Shown here one piece after another: positions 5,669-10,786 of a stretch of DNA of 10,786 nt (its first letter is position 1; each line of letters starts with the position of its first letter). Origin of the DNA: Planctomycetaceae bacterium. Its GTDB lineage: Bacteria; Planctomycetota; Planctomycetia; Pirellulales; Pirellulaceae. The stretch spans positions 1 through 10,786 of the forward strand of contig DNWZ01000274.1 of NCBI GenBank assembly GCA_003506095.1, written 5' to 3'. The notes under the pieces were generated by a model. It saw nothing but the letters and a program-made list of their open reading frames with translations. It searched no databases and had not been told where the DNA came from. The position numbers were made by a program, and so were the translations under genes.

Positions 5669-8600
5669 ATGCTTTTACGCTTTCTGATGAAGCCTTTTCC
5701 ATTGCACATTGTCGTCGCACTGATCCCGATAGCGACTTTGGTGGCAGTCGCTTTGCATCCAGCCGTTTCGATCGGTGCCGAATCCCGAATCGAGTTCAAT
5801 CGCGACATTCGACCGATCTTGTCAGATGCCTGCTTTCAATGTCACGGACCTGATGAAGCCGAAAGGCACGGCGGTTTGCGACTGGACAGCGCCGCAGCGG
5901 CCCACCGTGGCGGTGATTCGGCAGTGGCGATCATTCCCGGTGATGCCGATGCGAGCGAGGTTTGGCGGCGAGTTGTATCGGAGGATCCCGATCTTTTGAT
6001 GCCGCCACCGGAAACTGGCAAGACATTAAGTCGAGAACAAATCGCGCTGCTTCGCCGGTGGTTGCAACAGGGTGCGGAGTACCAAGACCATTGGGCTTTT
6101 TTGCGAGTCGAGCGGCCGCAAGTGCCTGCCCCGGTGTCATCACAGAAGACGTTGCATCCCATAGATGCTTTCATTCGTGATCGTCTGGCGAAAGAAGGCT
6201 TGCAGCCCGCCGGCACAGCCGGTCGCGAAACGTTGATACGGCGAGTCACGTTGGACCTGATCGGTTTGCCGCCGACACCTGCGGAAGTAGACGCGTTCCT
6301 AACCGATGATTCGCCAAATGCATACGAGAAACTGGTCGACCGGTTACTCGCTTCACCTCACCATGGTGAACACATGGCCCGACAGTGGCTCGACTTCGCC
6401 AGGTACGCTGACAGCAACGGTTTTCAAGTCGATTCTTCTCGCGAAATGTGGCCATGGCGTGATTGGGTGATCGACGCATTCAATCGCAATTTACCGTTCG
6501 ATCAATTCACGATCGAGCAATTGGCTGGCGACCTGCTGCCCAACGCGACACCGGATCAGATCGTCGCTACCGGGTTTAATCGCAACACAAGGCTCAACGG
6601 CGAAGGTGGTCGGATCGTCGATGAATGGTTCACCGAAACGGTAATCGATCGTGTCGAAACGGTCGGTCTAACGTGGATGGCGATTACTTTCAACTGTTGT
6701 CGTTGTCATGATCATAAGTATGACCCGATCACACAAAAAGAATTCTATCAGATGTTCGCTTTCTTTAATTCGATAGAAGAAAGCGGAGTCTTAGACAGCG
6801 AAGGGGGCAGCCCTGGGCGTGGCAACAGCGCGCCGGTGATGCGAACACCATCGGATGAACAACTGCAGCGATTGTCTGAATTGACCGCCCTTGTTGAAAC
6901 GGCAAAAAAAGCGGTCAACGAGGCATCGACAACTTCGCCCAGTCGCCAAACGGCATGGGAGTCGGAGTTCACGAAGTTAATGGCTTCGACTGCGGAAGTT
7001 TGGCAAGTGCTGGATCCGACTTCAGTCACCAGCAGTGGCGGAGCGACTTTAACCAAACAAGATGACCACTCTTGGTTGGCCAGCGGCATCAATCCGGCTC
7101 ATGATGAGTATAAGATTGTTGCAGCGGTCAAGCCGGGTAAGTTCAGTGGGGTTTTGTTAGAAGCCCTTCCCGACGCATCATTACCCAATCAAAGCCTGGG
7201 ACGCTATCCCAACGGCAACTTCGTATTGACTGATGTTGATGCGGTGATCACCGCGCCATCGTTGACGGAACCATTCACTGCTAACTTCACCCGCGCGGAA
7301 TCTGACTACGACCAAAACGGTTATCCGGTCAAGGCGATCATCGAAGGCAAGGCGACCCGCAATGGCAAGAACACAAAGGGTTGGGCAATCGACGGACCGA
7401 CTCGTCGCGACCCGCGTAAAGCGATGTTCGTTACCGCCTTGCCGCTTGAGATTCCCGCGGATGCAACGCTGACCATCACGCTGCGGCACGATGCGATCGG
7501 AGGACACAATATCGGCCGGTTTCGCTTGTCGATTTCGTCGTTACCCAGTGAAAACCTCAAGCTAGATGGCAACTCGTTTCCCTCCTCCCTGCGATCAGCG
7601 TTGATGGTCGAAGCATCCAAGCGCTCGGACGAACAACAAGCCGAGGTCAGCACTTACTTTCGCCAGCACGGCGACACGGTTCTGAAGCGAGCCGAGCAAG
7701 AGGTTGCTGAGGCGACCAAAGTGCGAGACGCTCATGAGGCAGCGTTCCCAATGGTCATGGTGATGAAAGAAAAGCCAAAACCGCGTGACGCGTTCTTACT
7801 GATCCGAGGCGAGTATGATCGAGTCGGAGAAAAAGTTGAAAGAGGCCTACCCGCTGCATTTCCACCCTTGCCCGAAGGCCAGCCGATGGATCGGCTGGGG
7901 CTTGCTAAGTGGTTGGTGTCGCGTGACCATCCGCTGACCGCACGCGTTTGGGTCAATCGTTTGTGGGAAGATTTCTTTGGCACAGGTCTCGTAAAAAGCT
8001 CGGAGAACCTCGGTTCCCAGTCTGATTGGCCAAGCCATCCGGAATTGCTCGATTGGCTGGCAGTCGAGTTCATGTCGCCCTCGCAGGCCACTGGTGATGA
8101 CGGATCGCCGGGCATCGCTTGGGATATGAAGGCAATGCGAAAGATGATCGTCATGAGCGAGACTTATCGCCAAAGTTCCCAAGGGGCTTCACCGAATGAC
8201 CCTGAAAACCGCTTGCTCGCACGAGGGCCGCGTTTCCGTTTGGCTGCTGAAACGGTGCGAGACCAGGCGCTTGCGATCAGCGGATTGTTGACGACAAAAA
8301 TCGGTGGCCCCAGCACGCGGCCTTATATGCCCCAAGGCGTTTGGGATGAAACAAGTCGTTATGGGAACCTGCGCGGTTATAAGAATGACACCGACGATGG
8401 ATTGTATCGCCGCAGTATGTATACCATTTGGAAACGCACCGCCGCGTCGCCGTCGATGATGCTATTCGATGCTCCCAGTCGCGAAGTCTGTACAGTGCGT
8501 CGTTCGCGCACCAACACACCGCTTCAGGCCTTGGTGTTGTTAAACGAAGTGACGTTTGTCGAAGCAGCCAGAAAATTGGCCGAGCGAATGATGGCCGGTG

Positions 8601-8860
8601 GCGAGGGTGTCGAAGCACGTTTGGCTTACGGATTCCGTTTGGCGACGGCGAGAAATCCGACACATCAAGAATTGGACGTTTTGCGTAGTGGTTTGGAGGA
8701 CGACCTAAAGAGGTTTGAATCGTCGCCACAGGACGCCGGTCAATTGCTCGTTTTCGGCAACTCCCTATCCGACAAAAAGTTTGACCCTGACGAACTTGCC
8801 GCATACACACTGGCGGCTAATGTTATTTTAAACCTCGACGAAGTGATTACTCGCGAATGA
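5669..8860 (+). CDS. PSCyt1-DUF1549-DUF1553 (PSD1) planctomycete cytochrome c-type protein
   Basis: This 1063-residue protein has a hydrophobic N-terminus (about 10-30, likely signal peptidase cleavage near residue 37) and should be exported. The Planctomycete cytochrome C domain (PSCyt1, about 40-135) has the heme motif CFQCH at 55-59 and a probable axial methionine M111 in LLMPPP. DUF1549 (PSCyt2, about 165-370) contains a second CxxCH at 343-347 within CCRCHDHKYDPI. Next come a short predicted coiled coil (396-420), a beta-rich insert (about 443-625) and another charged helix (645-692). DUF1553 (PSD1, about 695-1057) includes RGEYDRVGE (713-721), WVNRLWEDFFGTGLV (761-775) and SRTNTPLQALVLLNE (946-960). 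Function is unestablished; a redox role in breakdown of polymers or sulfated compounds is often guessed. ATG 5669 and ATG 5687 are both possible starts, and neither has a Shine-Dalgarno sequence. The final codon overlaps the next gene (ATGA). Confidence 0.92.
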   Translation: MLLRFLMKPFPLHIVVALIPIATLVAVALHPAVSIGAESRIEFNRDIRPILSDACFQCHGPDEAERHGGLRLDSAAAAHRGGDSAVAIIPGDADASEVWRRVVSEDPDLLMPPPETGKTLSREQIALLRRWLQQGAEYQDHWAFLRVERPQVPAPVSSQKTLHPIDAFIRDRLAKEGLQPAGTAGRETLIRRVTLDLIGLPPTPAEVDAFLTDDSPNAYEKLVDRLLASPHHGEHMARQWLDFARYADSNGFQVDSSREMWPWRDWVIDAFNRNLPFDQFTIEQLAGDLLPNATPDQIVATGFNRNTRLNGEGGRIVDEWFTETVIDRVETVGLTWMAITFNCCRCHDHKYDPITQKEFYQMFAFFNSIEESGVLDSEGGSPGRGNSAPVMRTPSDEQLQRLSELTALVETAKKAVNEASTTSPSRQTAWESEFTKLMASTAEVWQVLDPTSVTSSGGATLTKQDDHSWLASGINPAHDEYKIVAAVKPGKFSGVLLEALPDASLPNQSLGRYPNGNFVLTDVDAVITAPSLTEPFTANFTRAESDYDQNGYPVKAIIEGKATRNGKNTKGWAIDGPTRRDPRKAMFVTALPLEIPADATLTITLRHDAIGGHNIGRFRLSISSLPSENLKLDGNSFPSSLRSALMVEASKRSDEQQAEVSTYFRQHGDTVLKRAEQEVAEATKVRDAHEAAFPMVMVMKEKPKPRDAFLLIRGEYDRVGEKVERGLPAAFPPLPEGQPMDRLGLAKWLVSRDHPLTARVWVNRLWEDFFGTGLVKSSENLGSQSDWPSHPELLDWLAVEFMSPSQATGDDGSPGIAWDMKAMRKMIVMSETYRQSSQGASPNDPENRLLARGPRFRLAAETVRDQALAISGLLTTKIGGPSTRPYMPQGVWDETSRYGNLRGYKNDTDDGLYRRSMYTIWKRTAASPSMMLFDAPSREVCTVRRSRTNTPLQALVLLNEVTFVEAARKLAERMMAGGEGVEARLAYGFRLATARNPTHQELDVLRSGLEDDLKRFESSPQDAGQLLVFGNSLSDKKFDPDELAAYTLAANVILNLDEVITRE

Positions 8861-9990
8861 ATCTAAGAATCTTATTGCCGATCACAATCGCGTTGATTGC
8901 GCTGGCCGATGACAATGTGTCGCAAGCCGATGATGTTCCGCTCAGTCGGATCGCGTTTGGTTCCTGCGTGCGACAAGACTTGCCTCAGCCGATTTGGGAT
9001 ACTATTGCTGACAACGATCCCGAACTGTTTATTTTCTTAGGCGACAATATCTACGGCGATACCGAAGATATGGATCTGCTGCGGGCCAAGTATAAGATGT
9101 TGGCCGATCAGCCCGGCCTTCAAAAACTGAAGGCGAAAAGCCAGATTTTGGGTACCTGGGACGACCACGATTACGGCGCAAACGACGCCGGAAGCGAATA
9201 TGCGAAGAAACGAGAATCGCAACAAATCTTCCTCGATTTTTTTGACGTCCCGGCCGATTCATCACGAAGGAATCGCGAAGGTGTTTACCATTCCCAAGTC
9301 TTCGGTCCGGTTGGTAAACGAGTCCAAGTCATTTTGCTCGATGCACGCTATCATCGAAGCGCTCTGAAGACCGAATACAAACCGAGCGAACGCAACGAAG
9401 GATATCGCGGAAAGTATTCGCCCAATAACGATCCCGATGCGACTGTCTTAGGCGAAGAGCAATGGCAGTGGTTAGCTGAACAACTGAAAGCACCGGCCGA
9501 ATTGCGACTGATTTGCTCGGGCGTTCAGGTTCTTGCTGACGAACACGGGTCCGAAATGTGGGGTAATTTTCCTCGAGAGCGAGAGCGTTTGCTGAGTCTA
9601 CTGCGCCAGAGCGGTACAGGCGGTGCCGTGCTCCTAAGTGGTGATCGCCACTTATCAGAAATCGCTCGTTTGAATGTTGAACATCCCAAATCGATCGGAT
9701 ACCCGTTATTCGATATCACAAGCAGCAGCCTGAATCATCCTAGCGGAAACTTTACTAAAGCTGGGACGCGTTTCGCCAACGAGATCAATTCGTATCGTGT
9801 CGGCTTAACCTATTTCGAAGTCAATTTTGGGATGATTCAAATCGATTGGGACCAAGCCGACCCTGTGGTTCGAATGCAGGTTCGCGATGCGGCTGGCGAC
9901 GTCGTTATGCAACAGCGGGTATCGCTCAGCCAGTTGCAGCCTAAATCAAATATCCAAGACCAGAAGCCGCGTACAGCGGAGAGAAACTGA
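8857..9990 (+). CDS. PhoD-like metallophosphatase (alkaline phosphatase D family), exported
   Basis: The ATG overlaps the previous stop by 4 nt (ATGA), showing translational coupling. The 377-residue product has a signal peptide (ILLPITIALIALA, cleavage after A17 or A24). PhoD-type motifs follow in order: FGSC (34-37), LGDNIYGD (61-68), WDDHDYG (101-107), LLDARYHR (160-167), GEEQWQWL (199-206), SGVQ (221-224) and SGDRH (261-265). These provide the aspartate and histidine ligands of a metallophosphoesterase site. PhoD enzymes cleave phosphodiesters and monoesters using calcium and iron. This protein is much shorter than B. subtilis PhoD and lacks its N-terminal beta domain, going from the signal peptide almost straight into the catalytic fold. 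After residue 300 there is a beta-rich end and a polar tail. Position between a PSD1 and a DUF1501 gene suggests work on the same extracellular substrate, which is inference. Confidence 0.9.
   Translation: MNLRILLPITIALIALADDNVSQADDVPLSRIAFGSCVRQDLPQPIWDTIADNDPELFIFLGDNIYGDTEDMDLLRAKYKMLADQPGLQKLKAKSQILGTWDDHDYGANDAGSEYAKKRESQQIFLDFFDVPADSSRRNREGVYHSQVFGPVGKRVQVILLDARYHRSALKTEYKPSERNEGYRGKYSPNNDPDATVLGEEQWQWLAEQLKAPAELRLICSGVQVLADEHGSEMWGNFPRERERLLSLLRQSGTGGAVLLSGDRHLSEIARLNVEHPKSIGYPLFDITSSSLNHPSGNFTKAGTRFANEINSYRVGLTYFEVNFGMIQIDWDQADPVVRMQVRDAAGDVVMQQRVSLSQLQPKSNIQDQKPRTAERN
9978..9981 (+). promoter_or_regulatory. Ribosome binding site of the DUF1501 gene
   Basis: GGAG at 9978-9981 sits 8 nt before ATG 9990, inside the end of the PhoD-like gene. 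It supports ATG 9990, whose A is also the last base of the preceding TGA stop (TGATG). Confidence 0.6.
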
Positions 9991-10786
9991 TGTCACTGCC
10001 TTCTAACCTTAGCGACGCCCTCAATCGACGATCGTTCTTGCATCTCAATTCCACCGGGCTCGGTGGAATGGCTTTGGCGACTCTGATGGGCACTGCGGGG
10101 AACCTTTCGAATTCGTCTGCGCGGGCGTCCGAAGCGACTGATACGAATCCACACAAGATCGGCCTGCCAGGTTTACCTCACTTTCCGGCCAAGGCCAAGC
10201 GAATCATCTATCTGTTTCAATCGGGGGCCCCGTCGCAGATGGACCTGTTTGATCCTAAGCCATCGATGACCGCTCGCAGCGGTGAGAACTTGCCCGAATC
10301 GATCCGCAAGGGACAGCGACTGACCACGATGACGTCCGGCCAGTCAACCTTCCCCGTCGCTCCATCGATTTTTAAGTTCGCCCAGCATGGCCAGTCAGGG
10401 ATGTGGATGAGCGAACTGTTGCCACACATGGCGACAGTTGCGGACGACTTATGCATGATCCGATCGGTCCATACCGAAGCGATCAATCATGACCCTGCGA
10501 TCACGTTTTGCCAAACCGGTTCGCAACTTGCCGGACGACCGAGCATCGGTTCATGGCTGAGTTATGGGCTTGGCAGCGAAAACAAAGACCTGCCGGCTTA
10601 TGTTGTGTTGACTTCATTCGGCTCCGGTCGCCCCGATGATCAACCGCTGTATGATCGACTTTGGGGTGCGGGTTTTTTGCCGACCGAGCATCAAGGGGTT
10701 AAGTTTCGCAATTCGGGTGACGCGGTCCTTTATTTATCAAACCCGCCGGGCGTCGATATCGCAACCCGTCGCAGCACGCTCGATCG
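9990..10786 (+). CDS. DUF1501 family protein with Tat signal, N-terminal part (partial at window edge)
   Basis: The frame runs open for 265 codons to the right edge; family members are commonly about 450-490 residues, so roughly half is here. The N-terminus has a twin-arginine signal, NRRSFLHL (12-19), followed by a weakly hydrophobic stretch and ARA (44-46) as a likely cleavage site, so it is probably exported folded, perhaps with a metal already bound. DUF1501 landmarks are IIYLFQSGAPSQMDLFDPKP (72-91), SELLPHMATVAD (141-152), IRSVHTEAINHDPA (157-170), GRPSIGSWLSYGLG (182-195) and LPAYVVL (201-207). DUF1501 belongs to the alkaline phosphatase/sulfatase superfamily fold and is nearly always found next to PSCyt1/PSD1 genes in planctomycetes. 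Its biochemical activity is unproven. It shares one base with the PhoD-like gene's stop and has a good ribosome binding site. Confidence 0.92.
   Translation, partial: MSLPSNLSDALNRRSFLHLNSTGLGGMALATLMGTAGNLSNSSARASEATDTNPHKIGLPGLPHFPAKAKRIIYLFQSGAPSQMDLFDPKPSMTARSGENLPESIRKGQRLTTMTSGQSTFPVAPSIFKFAQHGQSGMWMSELLPHMATVADDLCMIRSVHTEAINHDPAITFCQTGSQLAGRPSIGSWLSYGLGSENKDLPAYVVLTSFGSGRPDDQPLYDRLWGAGFLPTEHQGVKFRNSGDAVLYLSNPPGVDIATRRSTLD

Overview
The window looks like chromosomal DNA of a planctomycete, most likely a Rhodopirellula/Pirellulaceae-type organism. The strongest reason is the pairing, in one tight gene string, of a PSCyt1-DUF1549-DUF1553 ('Planctomycete cytochrome C' plus PSD1) protein with a DUF1501 Tat-exported protein, a hallmark of that phylum. 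Moderate GC and the frequent lack of Shine-Dalgarno sequences fit this. No RNA genes, insertion sequences, phage genes or CRISPR arrays were seen.

Layout. (1) 1-945: C-terminal part of an outer-membrane porin of the phosphate-selective O/P type, entering from the left edge. (2) 986-1852 on the minus strand: a DUF429 predicted RNase H-fold nuclease, convergent with the porin. (3) 1853-2036: a divergent intergenic region with a reasonable sigma-70-type promoter for (4) trpB (2037-3263), the tryptophan synthase beta chain, whose end overlaps the ribosome binding site of (5) a UPF0173 metallo-beta-lactamase-fold hydrolase (3268-3987). No trpA is visible. (6) 3988-4229: a non-coding leader with a 13-bp imperfect hairpin. 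(7) 4230-5564: an exported PHP-domain metallohydrolase resembling CehA/McbA proteins. (8) A short gap with a perfect TATAAT box. (9) 5669-8860: the large PSCyt1-DUF1549-DUF1553 protein. (10) 8857-9990: a PhoD-like phosphatase, overlapping its predecessor by 4 nt. (11) 9990 to the right edge: the N-terminal 265 codons of a DUF1501 protein.

How the genes may work together. Genes 9-11 overlap or abut and are almost certainly one transcription unit making three exported proteins: a large protein with two c-type heme motifs, a PhoD-like metallophosphoesterase, and a Tat-exported protein of the alkaline phosphatase/sulfatase fold. The exported PHP hydrolase lies just upstream in the same direction. 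With the porin at the left edge, this suggests a cell-envelope phosphorus or sulfur ester scavenging theme, but that reading is inference. The left-hand genes (DUF429, trpB, UPF0173) look like ordinary cytoplasmic housekeeping genes. The least explained features are the roles of the PSD1/DUF1501 pair, the PhoD gene between them, and the hairpin before the PHP gene.
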